64,000 bases of DNA, taken from assembly GCA_004353515.1 (NCBI GenBank), contig SMNZ01000007.1, forward strand, positions 364,162-428,161, read 5' to 3'. The position numbers and the translations under genes were made by a program. Under the pieces are notes generated by a model, which did no database searches, was not told the origin of the DNA, and saw nothing but the letters and a program-made list of their open reading frames with translations. Shown piece after piece: positions 17,658 to 25,863 of the stretch; position 1 is the stretch's first letter; every line of letters begins with the position of its first letter. This stretch comes from Alteromonadaceae bacterium M269. GTDB taxonomy: Bacteria; Pseudomonadota; Gammaproteobacteria; Enterobacterales; Alteromonadaceae.

Positions 17658-18157
17658 TAGCTAAGAAAGTCTGTTTATTAGGCCCGACAGGTGTTGGTAA
17701 AACAAGCTTAGTGAAACGTTTTGTCGAAGGCATTTTCTCTGAAAAATACCTAACAACGATCGGCGTCAAGATTGACAAGAAAACAGTCACAATAGATGAC
17801 ACTGAAATTCAACTTATGCTCTGGGATATGGAGGGCACGGATAGATATTGTGGTTTCCAAACACGCTACCTGAGAGGTGCTGCGGCTTACATCATAGTCG
17901 TTGATCAAACACGAGCACAGACGCTTATCGAAGGTATGGAAATCCATAAACTGGTTAAAGAGGAATGTGATATTCCCTCTTTGCTTGTCGTTAATAAGAG
18001 TGATTTAGATGCGAGCTGGCATTGGACTGCCGACGAGCTCGATCATTACAAAAGACACTTCAATGCAACCGCGATGACTAGCGCTAAAACTGGTGAAAAT
18101 GTCGAAACCATGTTTAATGACTTAGCAAGTCTGGCTTTCGGCTCAACGCAGGAGTAA
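17654..18157 (+). CDS. Rab/Ras-like small GTPase, bacterial
   Basis: 167 residues, a single small-GTPase domain that looks strikingly like eukaryotic Rab proteins. P-loop LGPTGVGKTS (9-18), switch I TTIGVKI with T35, G3 WDMEGTDRY (57-65), G4 NKSD (114-117) and G5 TSAKTG (142-147) are all present. The usual catalytic glutamine after DxxG is threonine (T62), as in relatives with slow hydrolysis that need a partner. There is no C-terminal cysteine for a lipid, so membrane attachment must come from a partner, probably the OmpA-domain protein. It lies between that gene and a GGDEF/EAL gene (6-base gap). Bacterial relatives (MglA and other prokaryotic Ras-like families) control polarity, motility and envelope behaviour; the role here is unknown. 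Confidence 0.9.
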   Translation: MIAKKVCLLGPTGVGKTSLVKRFVEGIFSEKYLTTIGVKIDKKTVTIDDTEIQLMLWDMEGTDRYCGFQTRYLRGAAAYIIVVDQTRAQTLIEGMEIHKLVKEECDIPSLLVVNKSDLDASWHWTADELDHYKRHFNATAMTSAKTGENVETMFNDLASLAFGSTQE

Positions 18158-18162
18158 GTCTG

Positions 18163-20280
18163 ATGTACAGTTTAAATAAAGCCCTGTCCGCTTTCGATTG
18201 TGCTGTACTCAGGCAACGGTCTGAAAACACGTACGAACTGGTCCACAATAACTTCCCTTGGATATTCGAGCTTTTCAACACAAGTACTTCAGAAGCTAGT
18301 TTTAACTTTCCATCACGTTCGCTATTTCTTGATGATTTTATTGAACAAGCAAAAGAGCTTTGGGAAACATCTTTAGACGACCAACTGAACTCTGGTATTT
18401 GGACAGAGCAGCTGAACAAGGATTTAGAGCTTCATTTAGAAGCTATTGCTATTAATTCTAAAGACGAAAAGCTATTGGTATTACACAACCAAGAACAGCA
18501 GTTCATTCAACGTCAAACCACGCTTCAAAGTGCAAGAGAATTAGTTATTGCTAATGAAGTCCTCCAAGAACAGCACATTCATGTGCGCCGGCAATTTGAG
18601 AAAATCTTGCTCGAGTCACGTTCGCTAGGCGATAAAATCGAGGCCCTATCTGACGTTATCGACCATGCCCAATTTGGCGTACTGATTCTCGATGCATCAA
18701 TGCGTCCGCTGCTGCAAAACCCGGCAATCTTTGACCTGTTCGATTTACCTTATGAACCTTCAAGCACGAATGTTTTTAATACACTGTCCGATCTTGCCAG
18801 AAAACAGTATCCCGAATTTGAGCGTGTACTCAGTGTTCGTGAAAACTGGCAAGGCGAATTACTTTGGATGCAGCCCCCCTTTAATACTAAGTGGCTTAAA
18901 GTCACCCTCTATGTCATAGGCGACAGTGATCCCGATACCTATCATTGGTGTCTTTTTGTCACCGATATTAGCCGACTTAAGCATCTGCAACAGCACAATG
19001 AAACACTCGCATTGCATGATCCGCTAACGCAATTACCCAATCGCCAGTTTTTCTGGCGATGCTTGGAGCGCTTCTGTGCAAACCCAGATGTATTTTATGT
19101 TCTTTACATCGATGTCAATCACTTTAAGCAGGTCAATGAAGCGTTCGGCCATAAAGAAGGCGACCGATTGCTAAGAGAACTCGCTAATCGTCTTAAGAAC
19201 ACACTGAAGAAGAAGGATGTCATTGCTCGTGTCGGAGGTGATGAATTTGCCATTATATTATCGGATATCAATGAGCCAGAACATTGCCAGAAAATCGCCG
19301 ATAGGATGCAAAAAAATGCACATGATGTTTTCACCACCGAGGGCGATGAACGCTATTACATTAGCTTGAGTATCGGCGCAGTCAGTTATCCTAATGATGG
19401 TAAAAACCCAGAGACTCTAATGAAGTATGCCGACCTAGCAGCATACAAGGCTAAGAGCGATGAAAACCAAGCAGTGGAACTGTACAGTTCAGAGCTAACA
19501 CAGCGTTCAAGTCAGCGGCTCACACTAGAAAGCGCACTCAGGGATGCTGTCAAAAATGATGAATTCGAATTAATGCTTCAACCCATTCTTAATTTAACAA
19601 GCAACAGAGTGGTCAAAGCCGAAGCGTTGATTAGGTGGAACCACCCCGAGCGCGGCATCATTATGCCTGGGGAGTTTATTCCTTTGGCTGAGCAAACCGG
19701 GCTTATCGTCAAGATTGGAAAGTGGGTTATCGAGAAAGGCTTGGCTTTGATTCAATCTATTCAAAGCAGTGGGTTCAGAATCAAGCTTTCTATCAACCTG
19801 TCTCCCAGACAAATTCGCGATCCAGGATTGTTATCATTTGTTGAAAAACAACTGGAAAAAACGGATATCGATCCATCATTGCTCGAATTTGAGTTAACAG
19901 AAGGCACAATAGTCAGTGACTATGATACTGTCAGTAAGTTGCTAAACCTGTTCCGTCAAAAAGGGATTAGTGTGGCAATCGATGACTTCGGTACCGGATA
20001 CAGTTCTCTCTCTTATCTGAAAAAGCTTCCGATTGATGATCTAAAAATTGATCGTTCTTTCGTCAAAGATTTAGCGTCTGACGACAATGATAAAGCCATA
20101 GTGCTTGCGGTTTTAGCAATGGCAAAACAGTTGCAATTAGACGTTACCGCAGAAGGCGTTGAGGACAGTTCACAGCAGCAATTCCTGAATGAACATGATT
20201 GTGAGCTAGGCCAGGGATACCTCTTTAGTCAACCTGTCACCTTCGATAACTTTATTTCTTATCTGCGCACCAAAAACTAA
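18163..20280 (+). CDS. GGDEF-EAL cyclic-di-GMP protein
   Basis: 705 residues. The N-terminal region (1-150) is unassigned with a helical linker; a PAS-like domain lies at about 155-285 (AQFGVLILDASMRPLLQNPAIFDLF), a diguanylate cyclase domain has an intact GGDEF at residue 358, and a phosphodiesterase domain has EALIRW at 487 and DDFGTGYSSLSYLKKLPIDD further on. Both active sites appear complete. The inhibitory I-site position reads KKKD, lysine replacing the usual arginine, so product inhibition may be weak. There is no membrane segment. It follows the Rab-like GTPase by 5 bases, its ribosome site lying inside that gene, so c-di-GMP turnover is co-expressed with the GTPase. Which activity dominates cannot be told. 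Confidence 0.92.
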   Translation: MYSLNKALSAFDCAVLRQRSENTYELVHNNFPWIFELFNTSTSEASFNFPSRSLFLDDFIEQAKELWETSLDDQLNSGIWTEQLNKDLELHLEAIAINSKDEKLLVLHNQEQQFIQRQTTLQSARELVIANEVLQEQHIHVRRQFEKILLESRSLGDKIEALSDVIDHAQFGVLILDASMRPLLQNPAIFDLFDLPYEPSSTNVFNTLSDLARKQYPEFERVLSVRENWQGELLWMQPPFNTKWLKVTLYVIGDSDPDTYHWCLFVTDISRLKHLQQHNETLALHDPLTQLPNRQFFWRCLERFCANPDVFYVLYIDVNHFKQVNEAFGHKEGDRLLRELANRLKNTLKKKDVIARVGGDEFAIILSDINEPEHCQKIADRMQKNAHDVFTTEGDERYYISLSIGAVSYPNDGKNPETLMKYADLAAYKAKSDENQAVELYSSELTQRSSQRLTLESALRDAVKNDEFELMLQPILNLTSNRVVKAEALIRWNHPERGIIMPGEFIPLAEQTGLIVKIGKWVIEKGLALIQSIQSSGFRIKLSINLSPRQIRDPGLLSFVEKQLEKTDIDPSLLEFELTEGTIVSDYDTVSKLLNLFRQKGISVAIDDFGTGYSSLSYLKKLPIDDLKIDRSFVKDLASDDNDKAIVLAVLAMAKQLQLDVTAEGVEDSSQQQFLNEHDCELGQGYLFSQPVTFDNFISYLRTKN

Positions 20281-20428
20281 AAGCTTACCTCTGACGCTCC
20301 ATTCTCTTACTTAGAAAAGCTCGTTTTAAACTAATTGCTGAAAAAACAGACAACAAAGAACAACAGACGCTAGTGTAAAAGTGCTATGAAATGATAGCAT
20401 TCGCATTTTTATGTCTCAGGAGTTTTCC

Positions 20429-21631
20429 ATGTCTCGAGTCTTGATTATCGGCACTGGTGGTGTCGGTCGCGTTACAGCGGTTAAATGTGCTCGCCTTCCT
20501 CAACATTTTGATGAAATATATCTTGCAAGTCGCACGGTTTCTAAGTGCCAGGCATTGCAGGACGAGCTAGGCTCAGATCGCATTAAGGCAGTCTTTACAG
20601 TAGACGCCGACGACAGTGCTCAAGTCGTTGAGTTACTTAACAAAGTTAAGCCAGACCTCGTCGTCAACTTAGCCTTGCCTTATCAAGATCTACCCATTAT
20701 GGATGCATGTTTAGAGGCAGGCGTCGATTACATGGATACAGCAAACTACGAGCCGAAAGACGTAGCTAAGTTCGAATATTCTTGGCAATGGGCTTATCAA
20801 GAAAAATTCGAAAAAGCCGGCCTAATGGCTTTACTAGGTAGTGGATTCGATCCAGGTGTTACAAATGTTTATACCGCCTACGCTGCCAAGCACTACTTCG
20901 ACGAAATTCACACATTAGATATCGTAGACTGTAATGGCGGCGACCACGGTCAAGCCTTTGCCACTAACTTCAACCCAGAAATCAACATTCGCGAAATCAC
21001 ACAACGTGGACGTTACTGGGAAAACGGTGAATGGAAAGAAACCGATCCACTCAGTGTTCGCGAAGACCTTCATTACCAAAATATTGGCGTAAGAGCTTCT
21101 TACTTGATGTTCCACGAAGAGCTAGAGTCTCTTGTTAAGCACTTCCCTACTCTTAAACGTGCACGTTTCTGGATGACCTTTGGTGATGCCTACTTAACGC
21201 ACCTTCGCGTTTTAGAAGCAGTTGGCATGACACGTATTGATCCGATTGAATTCCAAGGCCAGCAAATTGTACCTCTTGAATTCTTAAAAGCGGTATTACC
21301 TAACCCAGAATCACTAGCTGAAGGTTACACAGGAAAAACCTGTATCGGTACCTACATTACTGGCGTTAAAGATGGAAAAGAGAAAACCATTTTCATCTAC
21401 AACAACTGTGATCACGCGGTTTGTAACGAAGAAGTAGGAGCACAGGCCGTATCTTATACAACGGGTGTTCCAGCCATGATTGGTGCAGCATTAATGCTTA
21501 ATGGCACTTGGAAAAAACCAGGTGTTTGGAACATGGAACAATTTGATCCAGACCCGTTCATGGAAATGCTCAACGAGCATGGCCTAGCATGGCATGTTAT
21601 GGAATGCGAGAAGAGCCCTTTCAGCCAATGA
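20429..21631 (+). CDS. Carboxynorspermidine (carboxyspermidine) dehydrogenase, saccharopine-dehydrogenase family
   Basis: 400 residues. Condenses diaminopropane or putrescine with aspartate semialdehyde and reduces the product with NADPH. N-terminal Rossmann motif VLIIGTGGVGRVTAVK; central GSGFDPGVTNVYTAYAAKHYF and VDCNGGDHGQAFATNFNP, typical of the polyamine branch of the saccharopine dehydrogenase family. The start ATG 20429 is preferred over ATG 20411 because AGGAG at 20418-20422 sits 6 bases before it. The stop overlaps the start of nspC (ATGA at 21628-21631). The pairing with nspC makes the polyamine assignment safe; true saccharopine dehydrogenase is an unlikely alternative. Confidence 0.92.
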   Translation: MSRVLIIGTGGVGRVTAVKCARLPQHFDEIYLASRTVSKCQALQDELGSDRIKAVFTVDADDSAQVVELLNKVKPDLVVNLALPYQDLPIMDACLEAGVDYMDTANYEPKDVAKFEYSWQWAYQEKFEKAGLMALLGSGFDPGVTNVYTAYAAKHYFDEIHTLDIVDCNGGDHGQAFATNFNPEINIREITQRGRYWENGEWKETDPLSVREDLHYQNIGVRASYLMFHEELESLVKHFPTLKRARFWMTFGDAYLTHLRVLEAVGMTRIDPIEFQGQQIVPLEFLKAVLPNPESLAEGYTGKTCIGTYITGVKDGKEKTIFIYNNCDHAVCNEEVGAQAVSYTTGVPAMIGAALMLNGTWKKPGVWNMEQFDPDPFMEMLNEHGLAWHVMECEKSPFSQ

Positions 21632-22758
21632 GTTTATTAACAGCTGGCATTCCCTCACCTTGCTATGTTTGTGAGGAGGCTAAGTTAGAAGCCAATCTTA
21701 AACTGATGCAACGCGTACAGGATGAATCAGGCGCCAAAATTATTTTGGCGCTCAAAGGCTTTTCTATGTGGTCAACCTTTCCTTTGGTTGGCCAATATTT
21801 ACATGGCTGCACAGCGAGTTCTGTTTGGGAAGCCAAGTTAGCAAAATTTGAAATGGGTAAAGAGGTTCATGCCTATTCTCCTGCCTACAAGCCTCAGGAT
21901 ATCGATGAGCTAATACCTCTGGTCAACCATATTTCTTTCAATAGTCTTTCTCAGTGGGAACGCTATAAAGAGCAAATCATTCAAGCTGGCATTCAAGCTG
22001 GCTTGCGTGTTAACCCAGAGCATAGAGAGGCAGAAACAGAGCTTTATGACCCCAGTGCTCCAGGTTCTCGTTTAGGCATTAAAGCGTCAGATTTAGAAGG
22101 TCAAGATTTAGCAGGTATCAGTGGTTTACATATTCACAATCTCTGTGAATGCGATTCTTATGCGACTGAACGCACCATTAAAGCTGTTGAAGAAAAGTTT
22201 GGAAAATGGCTACCAAAGATGCAATGGATTAACTTTGGTGGTGGGCATCTGATGACTAAAGATGGCTACGATATTGATCATCTGATCGCAGCCCTAAAAG
22301 CGTTTAAACAAAAATGGCAGGTTGAAGTTATTTTGGAACCTGGTTCTGCTGTCGCATGGCAAACAGGGCCGCTTGTCAGTGAGGTTGTCGATATCGTGCA
22401 TAATGAGGGGAATATCGCGTTACTCGATATCTCGGCAACAGCACATATGCCTGACGTACTGGAAATGCCCTACCGTCCTGAAGTCAGAGATGCGACCTTA
22501 GCTGGAGAGAAGCCATACAATTACAAACTGGCGGGTAACTCATGCCTTGCAGGTGATGTCATCGATACCTATAGCTTCGACAAGCCACTGAAAGTCGGTG
22601 ATAGAGTCATTTTTGAAGATATGATTCATTACACTATGGTCAAAACCACTTTCTTTAACGGCGTTGAACACCCCGCTATCGGTATATTGAAAAAAGACGG
22701 TAGCTTTGAACTCGTTCGGCAGTTCAATTACGAAGATTTCAAGAGCCGTCTTTCATAG
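21628..22758 (+). CDS. nspC: Carboxynorspermidine / carboxyspermidine decarboxylase
   Basis: 376 residues. PLP-dependent alanine-racemase-fold decarboxylase, giving norspermidine or spermidine. Motifs: IPSPCYVCEEAKLEANL, the PLP lysine in ILALKGFSMW, HIHNLCECDS, NFGGGHLMTKDGYD, EPGSAVAW and NSCLAGDVIDTY with the catalytic cysteine. The ATG at 21628 (overlapping the upstream stop) is chosen because the conserved family N-terminus begins there and the length of 376 fits known NspC; an upstream in-frame ATG at 21589 would add residues inside the previous gene. Its TAG stop is the first three bases of a repeat end (TAGGGTCTGTTG) followed by a hairpin. Confidence 0.94.
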   Translation: MSLLTAGIPSPCYVCEEAKLEANLKLMQRVQDESGAKIILALKGFSMWSTFPLVGQYLHGCTASSVWEAKLAKFEMGKEVHAYSPAYKPQDIDELIPLVNHISFNSLSQWERYKEQIIQAGIQAGLRVNPEHREAETELYDPSAPGSRLGIKASDLEGQDLAGISGLHIHNLCECDSYATERTIKAVEEKFGKWLPKMQWINFGGGHLMTKDGYDIDHLIAALKAFKQKWQVEVILEPGSAVAWQTGPLVSEVVDIVHNEGNIALLDISATAHMPDVLEMPYRPEVRDATLAGEKPYNYKLAGNSCLAGDVIDTYSFDKPLKVGDRVIFEDMIHYTMVKTTFFNGVEHPAIGILKKDGSFELVRQFNYEDFKSRLS

Positions 22759-22800
22759 GGTCTGTTGTTCTTTGGTGTATACTTTTACATCAAAGAACAA
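22756..22800. repeat. MITE-end-derived hairpin behind nspC
   Basis: The end TAGGGTCTGTTGTTCTTTG matches the terminus of the MITE at 12311-12578. The 15-base arms 22765-22779 and 22786-22800 pair with a single G-U, with a 6-base loop. It could be an internally deleted element or a solo end, and it may work as a transcription terminator or mRNA-stabilising stem for the polyamine operon, although no U run follows. Confidence 0.6.
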
Positions 22801-22821
22801 TAACTCATACAGAAAGCTCAA

Positions 22822-23238
22822 ATGAACCTTATCGAAATTCCTTGCCTATTGGTCGGGCGCCTGTTACTTGGCTTATATTTTATTCTTCCGGGCCTACAAA
22901 AAATCACTCAGTTCGAAACCATGAGCCAATACATGGCAAGTCATAATGTACCTTTTGTCCCAGTACTCTTAGTGATCACTATCGTTATTCAAATCGCCGC
23001 AGGCCTTGCTCTTATTATTGGGTATAAATCTCGCTTTGCTGCTTTCATTTTAGCGGGTCTAACATTGGTTATTAGTATTTACATGCATAACTTCTGGAAC
23101 TTGCCAGAAGGTGGTGATGTCGCACACGAAACCCAAAACTTTGTTAAAAATATGGCCATTATGGCTGGCTTATTAATAGTCGCAGCTAGAGGTACGGGGC
23201 GTTTCAGTCTGGACAACAGAGATAAGCCACCGTTTTAA
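22822..23238 (+). CDS. DoxX-family membrane protein
   Basis: 138 residues with four hydrophobic helices (about 8-27, 45-65, 70-88 and 108-123). The first motif LLVGRLLLGLYFILPGLQKI matches DoxX proteins, inner-membrane proteins of poorly known function that are sometimes linked to thiosulfate or redox metabolism. It follows the polyamine genes after a hairpin and may or may not be in the same transcript; the spacing of 63 bases with the hairpin suggests partial separation. No cofactor motif is visible. Confidence 0.85.
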   Translation: MNLIEIPCLLVGRLLLGLYFILPGLQKITQFETMSQYMASHNVPFVPVLLVITIVIQIAAGLALIIGYKSRFAAFILAGLTLVISIYMHNFWNLPEGGDVAHETQNFVKNMAIMAGLLIVAARGTGRFSLDNRDKPPF

Positions 23239-23279
23239 TTTAATCATCATTCAACAGACTCAAAGGTAAGGAAGCAGCT

Positions 23280-24236
23280 ATGAAAAATGTCAGAAGTATT
23301 CTATTCACCATTTTAGCGTCGTTTAGTGTCTATACATTCTCTAGTGAAAAATCGCCAATTGAGGAGCGTATATTATTTTCAAACGACTTGGCTTTAAATG
23401 CTCATATTTACCTTATTTCCGCTGCTCAGGGAGTAAGGAGTTTACCCACCAATCTAAGTAATGAAGAATTAAAACAAGCTAATACTGCGTTAACTCGATA
23501 CAAGCAAGATACAGCACAACGACGTTTTCACATTGTTCGAGCAGAAGGTCACGTTGCCACAATGACGGCCAACTTATATAGCAATATGGATATAAATAGT
23601 CAGGAATGTATTGATAGCTGCATTGTGCTAAAACAGTTTATGCCTATCTATCAGAAATACATCTGGCCCCAACAAAACCAAACAAACACAGATTGGATAG
23701 AAAATGCAAAGCCAAGGCTTCAGCAATACGGCGCGGAAATAGAGGATCAGCTCAACCAACTCTTTCAAACGGCCATCATACCAAACGAACATAAAGTCGA
23801 TTTAGTCGACTATATAGACCGAGGTGCAACAACGTCAGGCCGCACACCCAATACCTTGCTAAGCAGCACAGATGAAGGGTATCGAGATTGGCACGCCTTA
23901 GAAATGATCTTCCACGAAATTGCACATACTTATGCTTCAGGCAGAAGCAGTCCACTAAGAAAAGGTATCGCCGGTAAATTCAATTCTGAAGCATTGAAAA
24001 AACATAGAAGAATTTGGCACGCCATTCATTTTTATACGGTTGGTTATGTCACGAAAGAAGTCATATCTGACGTTGCTCCCAACTATACAACTTACGCTAT
24101 CACGAATAATGTCTATGGCCGCAGCTGGTCTATTTACCTACCTCTGATACAGAAGCATTGGACAAGATATTTACGAGGAGAATTATCTATGGACCAAGCG
24201 TTGGAATATATCGCCAGTGATTTAAGCGGCAGCTAA
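23280..24236 (+). CDS. Secreted protein with HEIAH metalloprotease-like motif
   Basis: 318 residues with a signal peptide (KNVRSILFTILASFSVYTFSS). The motif EMIFHEIAHTYASG (HEIAH at 212-216) is a zincin-type HExxH, and a following conserved-looking part (WHAIHFYTVGYVTKEV) could supply the third ligand. Two cysteines (ECIDSC, about 110-114) may form a disulphide. I recognise no named family; length and pattern fit a periplasmic zinc peptidase-like protein, but catalysis is not proven. It stands 41 bases after doxX and converges on lysC. A half REP site follows it. Confidence 0.75.
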   Translation: MKNVRSILFTILASFSVYTFSSEKSPIEERILFSNDLALNAHIYLISAAQGVRSLPTNLSNEELKQANTALTRYKQDTAQRRFHIVRAEGHVATMTANLYSNMDINSQECIDSCIVLKQFMPIYQKYIWPQQNQTNTDWIENAKPRLQQYGAEIEDQLNQLFQTAIIPNEHKVDLVDYIDRGATTSGRTPNTLLSSTDEGYRDWHALEMIFHEIAHTYASGRSSPLRKGIAGKFNSEALKKHRRIWHAIHFYTVGYVTKEVISDVAPNYTTYAITNNVYGRSWSIYLPLIQKHWTRYLRGELSMDQALEYIASDLSGS

Positions 24237-24239
24237 TTT

Positions 24240-24295
24240 TATTCGCGGATAAACCTAATAGCTCATCGTCACTAGCGAACGAATTCGGCTCCTAC
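24240..24295. repeat. REP-like half element
   Basis: Ends in GCTCCTAC (24288-24295) and contains TTCGCGGATAA and GCGAACGAATTC as in the copies at 9564 and 10898, but no left GTAGGAGC arm is present. It lies between the convergent protease-like gene and lysC, so it could serve both as an end signal. Confidence 0.55.
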
Positions 24296-24320
24296 GTCTG
24301 ATTAATATGCGGGTATTCGA

Positions 24321-25679
24321 TTACTCGAATAAATGTTGGTGTAAATCCTTAACAACATCAGAGCTATCGTCAGCGCCGACTAGGAATGACATATTGTGCG
24401 GGTTAGCACCAAAACAAATCATACGCAAAGTGTATTCTTTAACGGCAGACAGAATACCACTCGCAACACCTGCGCCAGCTTGCATGTTGTTACCAACAAC
24501 AGTCACCAAATCAAAACCTTCTTCAACCACAACCTCACAAATCTCGCGTAGGTCATCTAAAACTCTTTGATTGATATTCGCGGCAACAGAATTGCTTGGA
24601 TTATCAATCGTCATCGAAATAGCAATCTCAGATGTTGTTACCAAATCAACGCTTAAGTTGTGGTTCGCGATTATGGTAAAGACTTTCCCTAAGAAACCCT
24701 GTGCATGTAGCATTTTTGGTGTCGTCAACGTCACCATCACTTGCTCTTTACGCCTTGTAATAGCTCTGTAAGGTGGTTCTTGTTCACAGTCTTTAACGAT
24801 CCAGGTGCCGCCTTTTTCTGGTTCACGACTAGAACCCACAAATACACGGATATTCTTACGCAACGCTGGTTCCATCGTTGCAGGGTGCAGCACTTTTGCA
24901 CCAAAGGTTGCCATTTCAGCGGCTTCTTCAAAGCTCAATTCAGGTAATGGTTTCGCTTTGTCAGTAATTCTAGGATCCGTAGTATAAACCCCAATGACGT
25001 CAGTCCAGATTTCACAGGTTTCCGCCCTCAAAGCCTCAGCCAGAAGCGCTGCTGTATAATCTGAGCCACCTCTTCCTAAAGTCGTTGTTGCATCATTTTC
25101 ATCTGAACCAACAAAACCTTGCGTAACCAAGACAGCATTGTCTAATTCAGGCGACATCAATTTGCGTGCTTGTTGCTCAATAAGTTCGATATTAGGCGCT
25201 CCTTGTCCAAAGGTGCTATCCGTTTTTACGACTTTACGCGCATCGAAGTTCTGAGCTTTACATCCTCTTTGATTCAACAATTCAGCGAACAAAAGTGACG
25301 ACATTCTTTCACCATGTGAAAGTAGCGCATCTTTCAAATCTGCACGATGCAGTATCTCTTCATGGAAAGCTAAATCTTTCAGTGATTGCAACAAGTCAGC
25401 TAACTTTTCTTCAATGACTTTAGGCTTGCCTAAGCCATCTAAAATAGCCTGCTCGATCTGCGTTATATCGTCGAGAACCGCTTGAATCTGAGACTGCGTT
25501 AGTTCTTCGTTGGCAAGCTTAACTAGATGATTTGTCACACCAGCAGAAGCACTAACAACAACAACACGGGTATTTTTATTGTTTTCAACCACCTTCGCAC
25601 AACACGTCATTGCCTCGATATTGGCTACACTGGTTCCACCAAATTTTGCGATATTCACTGACGTGTTACTGACTGACAT
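24321..25679 (-). CDS. lysC: Aspartate kinase (lysine-sensitive type)
   Basis: 452 residues, close to E. coli LysC (449). Phosphorylates aspartate, the first step towards lysine, threonine and methionine. Motifs: NIAKFGGTSVAN (kinase start), SSLLFAELLNQRG, GFVGSDENDATTTLGRGGSDYTAA, EIWTDVIGVYTTDPR, and C-terminal ACT domains (KMLHAQGFLGKVFTIIANHNLSVDLVTTSE; VTVVGNNMQ). Monofunctional: no homoserine dehydrogenase part. It is transcribed alone. I see no lysine riboswitch in the 184 bases before it. Its product feeds the threonine synthase at 3143 and, through aspartate semialdehyde, the carboxynorspermidine dehydrogenase at 20429. Confidence 0.94.
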   Translation of the reverse strand: MSVSNTSVNIAKFGGTSVANIEAMTCCAKVVENNKNTRVVVVSASAGVTNHLVKLANEELTQSQIQAVLDDITQIEQAILDGLGKPKVIEEKLADLLQSLKDLAFHEEILHRADLKDALLSHGERMSSLLFAELLNQRGCKAQNFDARKVVKTDSTFGQGAPNIELIEQQARKLMSPELDNAVLVTQGFVGSDENDATTTLGRGGSDYTAALLAEALRAETCEIWTDVIGVYTTDPRITDKAKPLPELSFEEAAEMATFGAKVLHPATMEPALRKNIRVFVGSSREPEKGGTWIVKDCEQEPPYRAITRRKEQVMVTLTTPKMLHAQGFLGKVFTIIANHNLSVDLVTTSEIAISMTIDNPSNSVAANINQRVLDDLREICEVVVEEGFDLVTVVGNNMQAGAGVASGILSAVKEYTLRMICFGANPHNMSFLVGADDSSDVVKDLHQHLFE

Positions 25680-25863
25680 AGTTTCCTCTTGGGAGTTGGC
25701 AACAAATTATTAACATTTGGACGTTTAGACGGCTAAACAACGAGAACGTAAACTACCAGTTTCCATCAAAATGGGAAATACTTTTTTAAACTAGTCAACA
25801 AGAATTCGTCATGAGCGATGTAAAGCTAGCCTGCCTACCCTCTTACATCAACTCATACACTCT

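Noticed and set aside
25680..25863. Possible lysine riboswitch before lysC
   Set aside because: None of the conserved lysine-box segments is visible and the region is too short for the usual element plus expression platform.
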